DNA from: Caulobacter sp. RHG1
GTDB lineage: Bacteria > Pseudomonadota > Alphaproteobacteria > Caulobacterales > Caulobacteraceae
Direction of reading: 5' to 3'
Assembly (NCBI RefSeq): GCF_013181195.1
Contig: NZ_SMZP01000004.1
Span: forward strand, 186,001-250,000
Length of the DNA stretch: 64,000 bases
Each line of letters opens with the position of its first letter. Within the stretch, counting starts at the first letter, position 1. A model generated the notes under the pieces. The model had not been told where the DNA came from, ran no database searches, and saw only the letters and a list, made by a program, of their open reading frames with translations. The position numbers and the translations under genes are program-made. This document shows positions 15,850-24,542 of the stretch, one piece after another.

Positions 15850-18056
15850 ACCGTCCGGTCCTGATGGCCCTGCTGGCGACCCTATCCACCGGCGTTCCGG
15901 CCGTCGTCCTGGCCCAGGCCGCCAAACCGGCCGCCACCGTGCGCATCGACGACGCCAAGCCGGTGCTGGTCACGCTGGACCAGTGGCGCGCCATGGCCAA
16001 GGACGGCGCCCGCTATCCGATGTTCGCGGCCGAGCAGAAGCGCGTGGAGCGCGAGGTCCGCGCCGCCATGGCCGCCGGGATCAAGGTTCCGCAACCGCGC
16101 GACCTGGGCGGCGGCGTCACCCACGAGCAGCACAAGGCCAACTACAAAGCCCTGGCCGGCGCCGGCGCGCTGTACCGCCTGACCGGCGACAAGGCCTATG
16201 CCGACTTCGCCCGCGACCTGCTGCTGGAGTACGCCAAGCTCTATCCGACCCTGAAGGATCACCCCGCCGGCAACTCATCGGTGAAGGGCCGGCTGTTCTG
16301 GCAGGCGCTGAACGACTCCGTCTGGCTCGTTTACGGCGCACAGGGCTATGACGCCATTCGCGACACCCTGACGCCCGAGCAGCGCCGCACGATCGACGAC
16401 GACGTCTTCCGCCGCATGGCCCGCTTCCTGTCGGAAGAGAACGCCCCCTATTTTGACCGCATCCATAACCACGCCACCTGGGCCACGGCCGGGGTCGGCA
16501 TGACCGGCTATGTGTTGCGCGACCCGGATCTGGTCGATCGCGCCCTGAACGGGACCAAGCATGACGGCAAGGCCGGCTTCCTGCGCCAGGTCGACGAGCT
16601 GTTTTCGCCGGACGGCTACTACGCCGAGGGGCCGTACTATCAGCGCTACGCCCTGGCGCCGTTCATCATCTTCGCCCGCGCGATCCAGCAGAACGAGCCG
16701 GCGCGCGGGATCTTCCAGCGCCGTGACGGCGTGCTGCTGAAGGCCGTCGACGGGGTGATCCAGTCGTCTTACGCGGGGAAGCTGTTCCCGATCAATGACG
16801 CCATGCCCGACAAGGGCCTGGACACCGAGGAGATCGTCACCGGCGTCGCCATAGCCTACGCCCAGACCCGCGATCCGGGCCTGCTGTCGATCGCCAAGGA
16901 GCAGGGCCGCACCCTGTTGTCGCCCGACGGCCTGGCCATTGCCCAGGGCGTCGCGGGCGGCGGGGCCAAGCCCTTCGACTTCCGCTCGATGGAGCTGCGC
17001 GACGGTCCGAACGGCGACCTCGGCGACCTGGTCTTCCTGCGCCGCGGCGGGGCCAACGGCCAGGCCTTGGTGATGAAGAACACCCAGCAGGGCCAGGGTC
17101 ATGGCCACTTCGACCGCCTGAACTGGCTGTTCTACGACAACGGCCAGGCGATCGTGCGCGACTATGGCGCCGCCCGCTTCCTCAATGTCGAGGCCAAGGG
17201 CGGCGGCGGCTATCTGGACGAGAACGACAGCTGGGCCATGCAGACCGTGGCCCACAACACCCTGGTGGTTGACCAGAAAAGCCAGTTCGGCGCCGACTGG
17301 CGCGTGGGCGAGGAGCATCCGACCACGCCGCTGTTCTACAAGGCGGGCGAGGGCCTGCAGATCGCTTCGGCCCGGATGGACAAGGCCTATGACGGCGTCG
17401 TCCTAACCCGCACCCTGGCCATGGTCGAGCATCCGGACCTGGCCTATCCCGTCGTCATCGACCTGTTCCGCGCCCAGGGCGGCAAGGCGGCCGACTACGA
17501 CCTGCCGCTGCACTTCAACGGTCACATCGTCACCGCCTTTGCGGCCGAGCACTCGGTCCGCGAGCGGCCGGTGCTGGGCAAGGACTCTGGCTACCAGCAC
17601 CTGTGGGTCGACGCCGTCGCGGCGCCTTCGGACAAGACCCGTAGCCTGACCTGGCTGCTGGGCGGGCGGTTCTACACCTATCGCTTCGGCGCCTCGGCCC
17701 CGACCAGCGCCCTGCTGGTGGAGAGCGGCGCCAACGATCCCAACTTCAACCTGCGGCGCGAGCCGGCCCTGATTCAGCGCATGCAGGGCCAGGCCCAGGC
17801 CAGCTTCTTCTCGGTGCTGGAGCCGCACGGCGTCTACGACCCGACCGCCGAGACGGTGGCCGGCAGCACAAGCCGCATCCGCGACATCGCCCGCACGCGC
17901 GGCGAGGGGGCCGAGGTGATCGTGCTGACCCTGGCCTCGGGCCGCAAGCTGGCGCTGGCCGTGGCCGACGATGTTTCCAAGACCGCCGCCCACGCCGTGC
18001 GGATCGACGGCCAGGCCTACGAGTGGACTGGGCCCTACGCCCGGTTCGACCGCTGA
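15846..18056 (+). CDS. Polysaccharide lyase family 17 oligoalginate lyase
   Basis: A 736-residue protein with signal peptide (cleavage near VVLAQAAK) for the periplasm. The N-terminal (alpha/alpha) toroid carries FDRIHNHATWATAGVGM, where Asn-His are PL17 active-site residues, and GYYAEGPYYQRYALAPF with the catalytic Tyr. The C-terminal heparinase II/III-like beta-sandwich starts about residue 400 with GQGHGHFDRLNWLFY and VAHNTLVVD. PL17 enzymes act exolytically on oligoalginate to give monomeric unsaturated uronate, which becomes DEH. Translationally coupled to the PL6 gene upstream. Confidence 0.9.
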   Translation: MNRPVLMALLATLSTGVPAVVLAQAAKPAATVRIDDAKPVLVTLDQWRAMAKDGARYPMFAAEQKRVEREVRAAMAAGIKVPQPRDLGGGVTHEQHKANYKALAGAGALYRLTGDKAYADFARDLLLEYAKLYPTLKDHPAGNSSVKGRLFWQALNDSVWLVYGAQGYDAIRDTLTPEQRRTIDDDVFRRMARFLSEENAPYFDRIHNHATWATAGVGMTGYVLRDPDLVDRALNGTKHDGKAGFLRQVDELFSPDGYYAEGPYYQRYALAPFIIFARAIQQNEPARGIFQRRDGVLLKAVDGVIQSSYAGKLFPINDAMPDKGLDTEEIVTGVAIAYAQTRDPGLLSIAKEQGRTLLSPDGLAIAQGVAGGGAKPFDFRSMELRDGPNGDLGDLVFLRRGGANGQALVMKNTQQGQGHGHFDRLNWLFYDNGQAIVRDYGAARFLNVEAKGGGGYLDENDSWAMQTVAHNTLVVDQKSQFGADWRVGEEHPTTPLFYKAGEGLQIASARMDKAYDGVVLTRTLAMVEHPDLAYPVVIDLFRAQGGKAADYDLPLHFNGHIVTAFAAEHSVRERPVLGKDSGYQHLWVDAVAAPSDKTRSLTWLLGGRFYTYRFGASAPTSALLVESGANDPNFNLRREPALIQRMQGQAQASFFSVLEPHGVYDPTAETVAGSTSRIRDIARTRGEGAEVIVLTLASGRKLALAVADDVSKTAAHAVRIDGQAYEWTGPYARFDR

Positions 18057-18066
18057 GGAGATGACG

Positions 18067-19356
18067 ATGAAGTCCGGCATGAGGTGGGTCATCATCGGCC
18101 TGATCGCGGTGGCCACCGTGGTCAACTACATCGACCGCAACGCCCTGGCGGTGATGTGGCCCGAGATCGCGTCCGAGATCGGCGCGACCAAGCAGGACTA
18201 TGCCCTGCTGGTTACGATCTTCATGCTGTTCTACGCCCTGGGGCAGTTTGTGTTCGGCAAGCTGTTCGACGCGATCGGCGTGCGGCTGGGCTTTGCCCTG
18301 TCGATCGGCTTCTGGTCGATCTCGATCATGCTGCACGCCCTGGCCAGCTCGATCCTGTCGTTCAGCATCTTCCGCGCCATGCTGGGCGTCAGCGAGGCCG
18401 GCGCCTGGCCCGGCGCGGTCAAGGCCAATGCCGAGTGGTTCCCGGCCAAGGAGCGCGCCCTGGCCCAGGGCATCTTCAACGCCGGCGCCTCGGTGGGGGC
18501 GATCATTTCGGCGCCGCTGATCGCGCTGATCTTCCTGTGGCTGGGCTGGAAGGGCACGTTCCTGATGGTTGGTGTCCTGGGCTTCCTGTGGCTCCTGCCC
18601 TGGCTGGTGATCTATCGCGCTGGCCCGGACCGTCACCCCTGGGTCAGCGACGCCGAGCGCGTGCTGATCCTGGACAAGCCTACGGCCCATGCGACCGACG
18701 AGGCCCTGGCCCCCGTCTACGTGCCTACCGTCAAGCAACTGCTGTCGCACCGCCAAAGCTGGGGCGTGATCCTGTCGCGCTTCTTCCTGGATCCGATCTG
18801 GTGGTTGTTCGTCTCCTGGCTGCCGATCTACCTGGCCGAGACCTTCAAGTTCGACATCAAGCAAATCGGCATCTTCGCCTGGGTCCCCTATGTCGGCGCG
18901 ATGATCGGCAGCATGGTCGGCGGCTGGCTGTCGGGGCAGTTGATCAAGTCGGGACGCTCGCCGGGCATGGCCCGCAAGCTGACCGTCACCCTGGGCGGGC
19001 TGATCATGATCCCGTGCCTGATCGCAGCGCCGTTCATGACCGATCCGACCTTGGCGGTCCTGGTCATCGCCGGCGTGCTGCTGGGCTTCCAGATCGCCAT
19101 CGGCAACATCCAGACCATCCCGGGTGACCTGTTCGACGGTCGCTCGGTCGGGTCCCTCGCCGGCATTGGCGGCATGGCCGCCGTCGCCGGCACGCTGATC
19201 ACCACCTGGCTGGTCCCGGTGATGACCAAGGTTTCCTACGGCCCGATCTTCATCCTGGTCGCCGCCCTGGTTCCCCTTTCCATCCTTTCCCTCTGGTTCG
19301 TCACCGGTCGCATCGCGCCGGTTCAGGCGGCCACTTCCCAAGCTTCGAAGGACTAA
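18067..19356 (+). CDS. MFS transporter, hexuronate/DEH uptake candidate
   Basis: A 429-residue protein with about 12 membrane helices. The motif VVNYIDRNALAVMWPEI near the N-terminus is the ExuT-type anion:cation symporter signature, and LGVSEAGAWPGAVKANAEWFPAKERA is the typical second motif. ATG 18067 is chosen because GAGGAG stands 6 bases upstream; ATG 18061 has no room for a ribosome site. Placed after PL17 and before the SDR gene, it should import the unsaturated uronate or DEH into the cytoplasm. Confidence 0.88.
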   Translation: MKSGMRWVIIGLIAVATVVNYIDRNALAVMWPEIASEIGATKQDYALLVTIFMLFYALGQFVFGKLFDAIGVRLGFALSIGFWSISIMLHALASSILSFSIFRAMLGVSEAGAWPGAVKANAEWFPAKERALAQGIFNAGASVGAIISAPLIALIFLWLGWKGTFLMVGVLGFLWLLPWLVIYRAGPDRHPWVSDAERVLILDKPTAHATDEALAPVYVPTVKQLLSHRQSWGVILSRFFLDPIWWLFVSWLPIYLAETFKFDIKQIGIFAWVPYVGAMIGSMVGGWLSGQLIKSGRSPGMARKLTVTLGGLIMIPCLIAAPFMTDPTLAVLVIAGVLLGFQIAIGNIQTIPGDLFDGRSVGSLAGIGGMAAVAGTLITTWLVPVMTKVSYGPIFILVAALVPLSILSLWFVTGRIAPVQAATSQASKD

Positions 19357-19359
19357 TTC

Positions 19360-20112
19360 ATGCGCCTCAAGGACAAGGTCGCCATCGTCACTGGCGGTGG
19401 TCGCGATATCGGCCGCGACGTCTCCCGCGTTCTCGCCCGCGAAGGCGCGAAGGTCGTGATCAACTTCGCCAACGACGAGGCCAGCGCGGCCGAGACGCTG
19501 GAGAGCATCAAGGCGGCGGGCGGCGAGGCCATCGTGCATCGCGCCGACGTGACGACGGCCGCGGGCGTCGACTCCCTGGTTGCGGCGGCCAAGGCCGCCT
19601 ATGGCGACAAGATCGACATCCTGGTCAACCTGGCCGGCGGCATGGTCGAGCGCCGGCAACTGGCCGACATCGACGAGGCCTTCTTCGACAAGGTCATGAC
19701 CCTGAACCTGAAGTCGGCCTATCTGACGACCCGGGCCGTGGCTCCGCTGATGCCGGAAGGCTCCTCGATCATCAACTTCGCGTCCCAGGCCGGCCGCGAC
19801 GGCGGCGGCCCTGGCGCCTCGATCTATGCGACGTCGAAGGGCGCGCTGATGACCTTCACCCGCTCGATGGCCAAGGAGCTGGGTCCCAAGGGCGTGCGGG
19901 TCAACAGCCTGTGCCCGGGCATGATCGCCACCAGCTTCCACGACACCTTCACCAAGCCGGAAGTGCGCACCGCCGTGGCCGGCAACACGCCGCTGCGTCG
20001 TCAAGGCCGTCCCGAGGAGGTCGCCGAGACCGTGGCCTATCTGGCCTCGGACGCCTCGTCGTTCGTGACCGGCGCCAATATCGACATCAACGGCGGGATG
20101 TTCTTCTCGTGA
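19360..20112 (+). CDS. SDR oxidoreductase, candidate DEH reductase
   Basis: A 250-residue classical short-chain dehydrogenase: cofactor motif TGGGRDIGRDV, NLAGG in place of NNAG, Ser/Tyr/Lys catalytic set with YATSKGAL (Tyr-x-x-x-Lys), and the C-terminal GANIDINGGMFF. In alginate users, enzymes of this family reduce 4-deoxy-L-erythro-5-hexoseulose uronate (DEH) to KDG. The locus position supports that role; the sequence alone shows only an SDR. It begins 3 bases after the MFS stop and its own stop overlaps the SGNH start by one base. Confidence 0.85.
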   Translation: MRLKDKVAIVTGGGRDIGRDVSRVLAREGAKVVINFANDEASAAETLESIKAAGGEAIVHRADVTTAAGVDSLVAAAKAAYGDKIDILVNLAGGMVERRQLADIDEAFFDKVMTLNLKSAYLTTRAVAPLMPEGSSIINFASQAGRDGGGPGASIYATSKGALMTFTRSMAKELGPKGVRVNSLCPGMIATSFHDTFTKPEVRTAVAGNTPLRRQGRPEEVAETVAYLASDASSFVTGANIDINGGMFFS

Positions 20113-21302
20113 TGCGCCGCGGCCCGGCCACGATCGCGCTTCTGCTGACGCTGGCCGGGTCGCCTGCGTTCGCGCAGAGAGCTACTTCCGAATGGAGGCC
20201 GGCCTGGACGGCCGCCGCCGCTCCGCCGCGGTTCGACGTCGACGCCGCCAAGGCACCGATCGGTTATCAGGACCAGACCATTCGCCAGGATCTGCGCATG
20301 GGCGTGGCGGCCAAGGCCGTGCGTCTGCGGATCAGCAACGAGTTGGGGTTGGAGCCGCTGGCTCTGGACGGCCTGACCGCCACCGGCGCCGACGGCCGGG
20401 TTTTGCCGGTCACCTTCGGCGGCGCGCGCGACATCGTCGTGCCGGTGGGCGTGGCCCTGGTCAGCGATCCGCTGCCGATCGCGGTCAAGCGCGCCGATCT
20501 GCTGAGCGTCAGCCTGCACGCGAAGGGCGCGACGCGCGGCGTGGTGCGCCGCACGGCGGTGCGGATCGGCGCCGGCAATGCGCCTGTGCCGGCTGACGCC
20601 AAGCTGGACCGCCGCCAGAGCTTCATCTCGGCCGTCTACGGCCTGGCCGACAAGCCGCCGGCCGTGGTGGTGGCGCTGGGCGACTCGATCACCGAGGGCT
20701 CCAGCGCGACCTTGGGCGCCGAGGCCGACTGGCCTTCGGTCCTGGCACGCCGCTTCGAGGCCGCCTGTCCGGGCGCCTATGTCGTCGCCAATGCCGGGAT
20801 CAGCGGCAACCAGGTGGTTCGCGACGGTCGTAGTCCGAACGTCCGCGCGCGCCTCGACCGCGACGTGCTCTCGCTGCCCGGCGTCACCCACGTGATCCTG
20901 ATCGAGGGTATCAACGACATCCGCCACGACGGCGATCCGGCCAATGTCGGCCGTAGCGCCGAAGAGGTCATCGCCGCCTATCGCCAGATCATCGCCCGCT
21001 TGCATCTGCGCGGGATCAAGGTCATCGGCGGCACGCTGACCGGCTTCGCCGGCTCGGAGCGCTTCGACGAGCGGTCGGAAACCGCGCGCAGGACCCTCAA
21101 CGCCTTCATCCGCGATAGCGGCGAGTTCGACAGCGTCGTCGACTTCGATAAGGCTCTGCAGGACCCGGCCAAGCCCGAGGCCATGCGCGCCGACTTCGCC
21201 CGCGACGACCGCCTGCACCCCAACGATCAGGGCTATACGGCCATGGCCCAGGCGATTGATCTGTCACAGTTCAACGGTCCGCAGGCCCGCTGCCGAAAGT
21301 GA
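20112..21302 (+). CDS. Exported SGNH/GDSL hydrolase
   Basis: A 396-residue protein with signal peptide (ALLLTLAGSPAFAQR). An N-terminal beta domain of about 170 residues precedes the SGNH hydrolase domain: block I GDSITEG (nucleophile Ser), block II with GISGN, block III EGINDIRH, and block V DRLHPNDQGY giving the Asp-His pair. ATG 20112 gives the signal peptide and is used although the frame is open further upstream. As last gene of the alginate operon it may remove O-acetyl groups, which occur on bacterial alginates; the substrate is inferred. Confidence 0.85.
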   Translation: MRRGPATIALLLTLAGSPAFAQRATSEWRPAWTAAAAPPRFDVDAAKAPIGYQDQTIRQDLRMGVAAKAVRLRISNELGLEPLALDGLTATGADGRVLPVTFGGARDIVVPVGVALVSDPLPIAVKRADLLSVSLHAKGATRGVVRRTAVRIGAGNAPVPADAKLDRRQSFISAVYGLADKPPAVVVALGDSITEGSSATLGAEADWPSVLARRFEAACPGAYVVANAGISGNQVVRDGRSPNVRARLDRDVLSLPGVTHVILIEGINDIRHDGDPANVGRSAEEVIAAYRQIIARLHLRGIKVIGGTLTGFAGSERFDERSETARRTLNAFIRDSGEFDSVVDFDKALQDPAKPEAMRADFARDDRLHPNDQGYTAMAQAIDLSQFNGPQARCRK

Positions 21303-21360
21303 CGTCGGCGCGTACGGCCCCGTGATCCTGGAAACGATCCGTCGATAGCGGCGGACGAGG

Positions 21361-21660
21361 TCAGACGCCCTGGCGCACGCAGCCGTCGATGGCCTGGGCC
21401 AAGGCGAGGTCGCGCGTCGAAACACCGTTGGCGTCGTGGGTGGTGAGCCAGATCTCGACGGTGTTGTAGACGTTCGACCATTCGGGATGGTGATCAGCCT
21501 TGTCTGCCATCACCCCGATCTGGACCATCGCGCCAAGCGCCTCGGCGAAGTCGCGAAACTGCAGGCGGCGATAGAGAGCGTTGCGGGCCGGGTCGAAGCG
21601 CCACAGCGGCAAGTTGGTCAGGGCATGGGTGCGTTCGGTTTCGGACAGGGCGTTGATCAT
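21361..21660 (-). CDS. phhB: Pterin-4a-carbinolamine dehydratase PhhB
   Basis: A 99-residue protein of standard length. The signature ADKADHHPEWSNVYNTVEIWLTTHDANGV contains the His-His-Pro-Glu and Thr-His-Asp residues of the active site. It dehydrates the 4a-hydroxypterin released by phenylalanine hydroxylase so that the pterin can be reduced again. Last gene of the phhA-SDR-phhB unit, 3 bases after the SDR stop. Confidence 0.93.
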   Translation of the reverse strand: MINALSETERTHALTNLPLWRFDPARNALYRRLQFRDFAEALGAMVQIGVMADKADHHPEWSNVYNTVEIWLTTHDANGVSTRDLALAQAIDGCVRQGV

Positions 21661-21663
21661 CGT

Positions 21664-22332
21664 CTAGCGCTCCACGGCGTTGGTGACCGGCACCAGGGCG
21701 CCGGTGATCGCCCGGGCTGCCGGACGGGTCAGGAACAGGATGACATCGGCGATGGCGGCCGGATGGGTCCATTGGGCGGGGTCGGCGTCGGGCATGTCGA
21801 GTCGGTTCTGCGGCGTGTCGATGATCGACGGCAGCACCGCATTAACGCGGATCCTGCGCGGACGCAGCTCGGCGGCCAAGGCCTCTGTCAGTCTCGCGAC
21901 GCCAGCCTTGGCCGCGCCATAGGGGCCAAAGCCCAGGCCGGCCGGCTGAGCGCTGTTGGCGCCGACCAAGACGATCGCTCCGCCATCGGCCAGGTGGGGC
22001 AGGGCGGCTTTCAGGGTCGCGACCGCCGTACCGACGTTGCCGGCGAAGAGTCCGGTCCAGTCCGACAGGCTGGCCTCGCCGATCGTCGTCCACCGGAAGC
22101 CGCCAACCAGATGGACGACCGCGTCGAAGCCGCCCAGATGCGCCGCAGCGCGGTCGACGACGACTTGGGCGTTGGCTTCGTTGGCCAGGTCGCCAGCCGC
22201 GAACACGCCGTCGTCCGGCCTGTCTTGCGCGGCGGCTCCCGCGAGGGCGGCGACGGCCGCTCCGTCGGCGCGAAACGCGTGATCGACCACCACGCCCAGG
22301 GCGCCGTCGGCGCCGGTCAGCAAGACGCGCAT
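21664..22332 (-). CDS. SDR oxidoreductase, candidate dihydropteridine reductase
   Basis: A 222-residue short-chain dehydrogenase. The N-terminus MRVLLTGADGALGVVV carries the nucleotide-binding glycines; HLVGGFRW, the Ser of VLVGANSAQ and the YGAAKAGVARLTEAL Tyr-x-x-x-Lys motif follow. Located between phhA and phhB, it is well placed to reduce quinonoid dihydropterin to tetrahydropterin and close the cofactor cycle. This is a context inference; eukaryotic dihydropteridine reductase is also a short SDR. The start at 22332 leaves 5 bases to the phhA stop. Confidence 0.8.
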   Translation of the reverse strand: MRVLLTGADGALGVVVDHAFRADGAAVAALAGAAAQDRPDDGVFAAGDLANEANAQVVVDRAAAHLGGFDAVVHLVGGFRWTTIGEASLSDWTGLFAGNVGTAVATLKAALPHLADGGAIVLVGANSAQPAGLGFGPYGAAKAGVARLTEALAAELRPRRIRVNAVLPSIIDTPQNRLDMPDADPAQWTHPAAIADVILFLTRPAARAITGALVPVTNAVER

Positions 22333-22337
22333 GGCGG

Positions 22338-23198
22338 TCACGACGCCTTCGACTGGGCGTAGGTCTGCGTGCCGCGCGTGACGATCATGTCGCTGGCCAG
22401 CACGGTGTCGGTGGCCAGGTCCTCGGCCGTTTCCAGCTCGGCATAGAGCGGCGCGAAGTCGGTTTCCAGGGTCTGGCGCAACAGGTCCTCGTAGCTGTCG
22501 ATGACGAAGTAGGTCTGCTGGTAGTCGTCGATCCGGTAGTTGGTCCGCATGACTCGTTTCAGATCGAAACCGATGCGGTTGGGCGAGGGATCGTCGAGGG
22601 CGAAGATCGACTCGCCATAGCTGGAGACGATGCCGGCGCCGTACAGACGCAGGTCGCCGTCCTCGCGGATCAGGCCGAATTCGACGGTGTACCAGTACAG
22701 TCGGGCCAGCTTGTGCAGGGCGCCGTACTTCAGAGAGCGCAGCCCGCCCTCGCCATAGGCCTGCATGTAGTCGGCGAATACCGGGTTGGCCAGCAGCGGC
22801 ACGTGGCCGAAGACGTCGTGGAAGATGTCCGGCTCCTGCAGATAGTCGATCTGCTCGGGCGTACGGATGAAGTTGCCGGCCACGAACCGGCGATTGGCCA
22901 GATGGTCGAAGAAGACGTCGTCGGGCACCAGCCCAGGCACGGCCACAACACTCCAGCCGGTGGCCTTCTGCAGGCGCTCCGACAGCTCCTCGAAGTCCGG
23001 GATGCCGGGCTTGGACAGGCGCAGAACGTCGAGACCCTCCAGGAAGGTGGGGCTGACGCGGCCGCGCAGCATGGTGGCCTGGCGGGCGAAGAGATGGTCC
23101 CACATCGCATGTTCCTGTGGCGTGTAGGCAGCCCAGTTCTGCGGAATGGTCCAGTCGGCCGAGGCGTCGGCGGGGCGGTCGAGGGGCGTCTCTTTCAT
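22338..23198 (-). CDS. phhA: Phenylalanine 4-hydroxylase
   Basis: A 286-residue monomeric bacterial-type enzyme. Iron ligands are in PDIFHDVFGHVPLL (two His) and YWYTVEFGLI (Glu); YGAGIVSSYGES is the conserved pterin/substrate region. It makes tyrosine from phenylalanine with tetrahydropterin and oxygen. The start at 23198 (MKETPLDRP) is used; an in-frame ATG at 23219 is possible and neither has a strong ribosome site. Divergent from an Lrp/AsnC gene, the usual regulator of such units. Confidence 0.95.
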   Translation of the reverse strand: MKETPLDRPADASADWTIPQNWAAYTPQEHAMWDHLFARQATMLRGRVSPTFLEGLDVLRLSKPGIPDFEELSERLQKATGWSVVAVPGLVPDDVFFDHLANRRFVAGNFIRTPEQIDYLQEPDIFHDVFGHVPLLANPVFADYMQAYGEGGLRSLKYGALHKLARLYWYTVEFGLIREDGDLRLYGAGIVSSYGESIFALDDPSPNRIGFDLKRVMRTNYRIDDYQQTYFVIDSYEDLLRQTLETDFAPLYAELETAEDLATDTVLASDMIVTRGTQTYAQSKAS

Positions 23199-23262
23199 GT
23201 TGAAACGTTCGCACGCCATGAGTGGGGCTGCGTTTCAATCTTCCTGGTGAACGAAGCTATTT

Positions 23263-23279
23263 CCGAAATGAATGTTCGG
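23263..23279. promoter_or_regulatory. Inverted repeat CCGAA-N7-TTCGG in the phhA/Lrp intergenic gap
   Basis: 5-bp arms at 23263-23267 and 23275-23279, between the divergent genes and 6 to 15 bases before the Lrp-type start codons. A plausible but weak Lrp/AsnC site; short arms make chance occurrence possible. Confidence 0.3.
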
Positions 23280-23293
23280 TATAAGTGCCTAAT

Positions 23294-23764
23294 ATGAAAT
23301 CTGAACTCGATCTGGACCCGGTGTCGCGTCGCATCCTGACGATCCTGCAGGAAGACGCCACGGTCAGCCACGCAGAGCTGGCCGAGAGGGTGGGGGCCTC
23401 CAGCGCTTCGTGCTGGCGTCGCATCAAGTCGATGGAGGCAGCCGGGCTTCTGGAAAAGACGGTTCGCCTGGTCAATCCGGCTCGGGTCGGACGCGGCGTC
23501 AACGTCATCTGCAATGTGCGCATGGCCAGTCACGCCAAGGATGCTCGCGATGGTTTCGAGGCCTTCGTGCGCACCCAGCCCGAGATCGTCGAGTGCTTCT
23601 CGATGTCCGGCGACTGGGACTACATGCTGCGCATCGTGGTCGCCGACGTCGCCGACTACAACGCCTATCTGATGCGTCAGCTGCTCAACCAGCCCTCGGT
23701 GGCCGGGGCCTCGTCGCACTTCGCCCTCGACTTGGTGAAGTACACCACGGCGCTTCCGGTCTGA
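23294..23764 (+). CDS. Lrp/AsnC-family regulator of the phh operon
   Basis: A 156-residue regulator. The N-terminal HTH reads SRRILTILQEDATVSHAELAERVGASSASCWRRIKSMEAAGLL; the C-terminal RAM (ACT-like) ligand domain includes VECFSMSGDWDYMLRIVVADVADYN. Proteins of this family sense amino acids and commonly regulate a divergent catabolic gene, here phhA, with phenylalanine or tyrosine as likely ligand. ATG 23294 is chosen; a GTG at 23285 is in frame. Confidence 0.88.
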   Translation: MKSELDLDPVSRRILTILQEDATVSHAELAERVGASSASCWRRIKSMEAAGLLEKTVRLVNPARVGRGVNVICNVRMASHAKDARDGFEAFVRTQPEIVECFSMSGDWDYMLRIVVADVADYNAYLMRQLLNQPSVAGASSHFALDLVKYTTALPV

Positions 23765-23845
23765 GGTTTGGCCAGCGGGCAAGCTCGCCCTTGCCACGCT
23801 CAACGCCATCGCGCCATTAGGAGGGTTCGCAGCTTCGAGGCCAGG

Positions 23846-24442
23846 ATGACTCAGACACGGTTGAAAGGCGCCGAACGACGCGAACGCTTCCTGGATGCGG
23901 CGGCGCAGATCGTCATCCAGCAAGGGGTCGCCGCGGTCACCATGGATGGCGTGGCGCATCTGACGGGCGTCACCAAGGCGTTGGGCTATCGCTATTTCAC
24001 CGATCGCGACGACCTGCTGACGGCGCTGTTCGACCGTGAGACCCAGATCTATGTCGAGCGCCTGGCGACCGAAGTCGGGCCGGCGTCCAGCTTCGAGGAC
24101 TGGGTGCGCGGCGCCTTGAAGTACTGGTGCCGCCGCGCCGACGAGCGGGGCGAACTCTTTATGCGTCTGGTGCGTGATTGCGGCCCGCTTGCCGAGCGCG
24201 CCAAGGCTAATCGCAAGGCCGACGCCGACGGCTGGGCGTTGGGTCTGCAGAAGGCGTTCGGTCTGCCGCCACGTCAGGCCAAGCAGTATGCGTGGTTCAT
24301 GGTGGCCGGCACGGCGGGCGCTCTGGACGCCCGCGATGGCGACGACGACGCGATGATCGATGCGATCACTCTGGCGGTGGTCGCCGGCGCCAAGGCTTTG
24401 GCCAAGAAGTACGGCGAGCCGCGCCCGGCCAAGACGGTCTGA
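23846..24442 (+). CDS. TetR-family transcriptional regulator
   Basis: A 198-residue regulator. The N-terminal TetR HTH is RRERFLDAAAQIVIQQGVAAVTMDGVAHLTGVTKALGYRYFTDRDDLLTALFD; the rest is an all-helical ligand pocket. It is followed by a GST gene, a TonB receptor and an exported GST-like gene. Two identical 24-bp near-palindromes at 24477 and 25188 lie before the GST and receptor genes, so this protein is their probable repressor. Confidence 0.88.
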   Translation: MTQTRLKGAERRERFLDAAAQIVIQQGVAAVTMDGVAHLTGVTKALGYRYFTDRDDLLTALFDRETQIYVERLATEVGPASSFEDWVRGALKYWCRRADERGELFMRLVRDCGPLAERAKANRKADADGWALGLQKAFGLPPRQAKQYAWFMVAGTAGALDARDGDDDAMIDAITLAVVAGAKALAKKYGEPRPAKTV

Positions 24443-24476
24443 TACGCACCGCGTCAAATGGCGGTTGCCTCCCACA

Positions 24477-24500
24477 TTAAGTGACGATAGCGTTACTTAA
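24477..24500. promoter_or_regulatory. 24-bp TetR-type operator candidate, copy 1
   Basis: Begins TTAAGTGACG and ends CGTTACTTAA; the outer arms TTAAGT/ACTTAA are exact inverted repeats and the inner part differs from perfect symmetry at only a few bases. It starts 35 bases after the TetR stop and ends 42 bases before the GST start. Every base is identical to copy 2 at 25188-25211. Confidence 0.8.
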
Positions 24501-24542
24501 CTGACGGGGCGTCGAGACCCCGACCTGGGGAGGCGACGACAC

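Noticed and set aside
17746..20004. 752-codon open frame antisense to the PL17, MFS and SDR genes
   Set aside because: Low-complexity Gly/Asp/His/Gln-rich translation with no domain; the opposite strand encodes recognised proteins.
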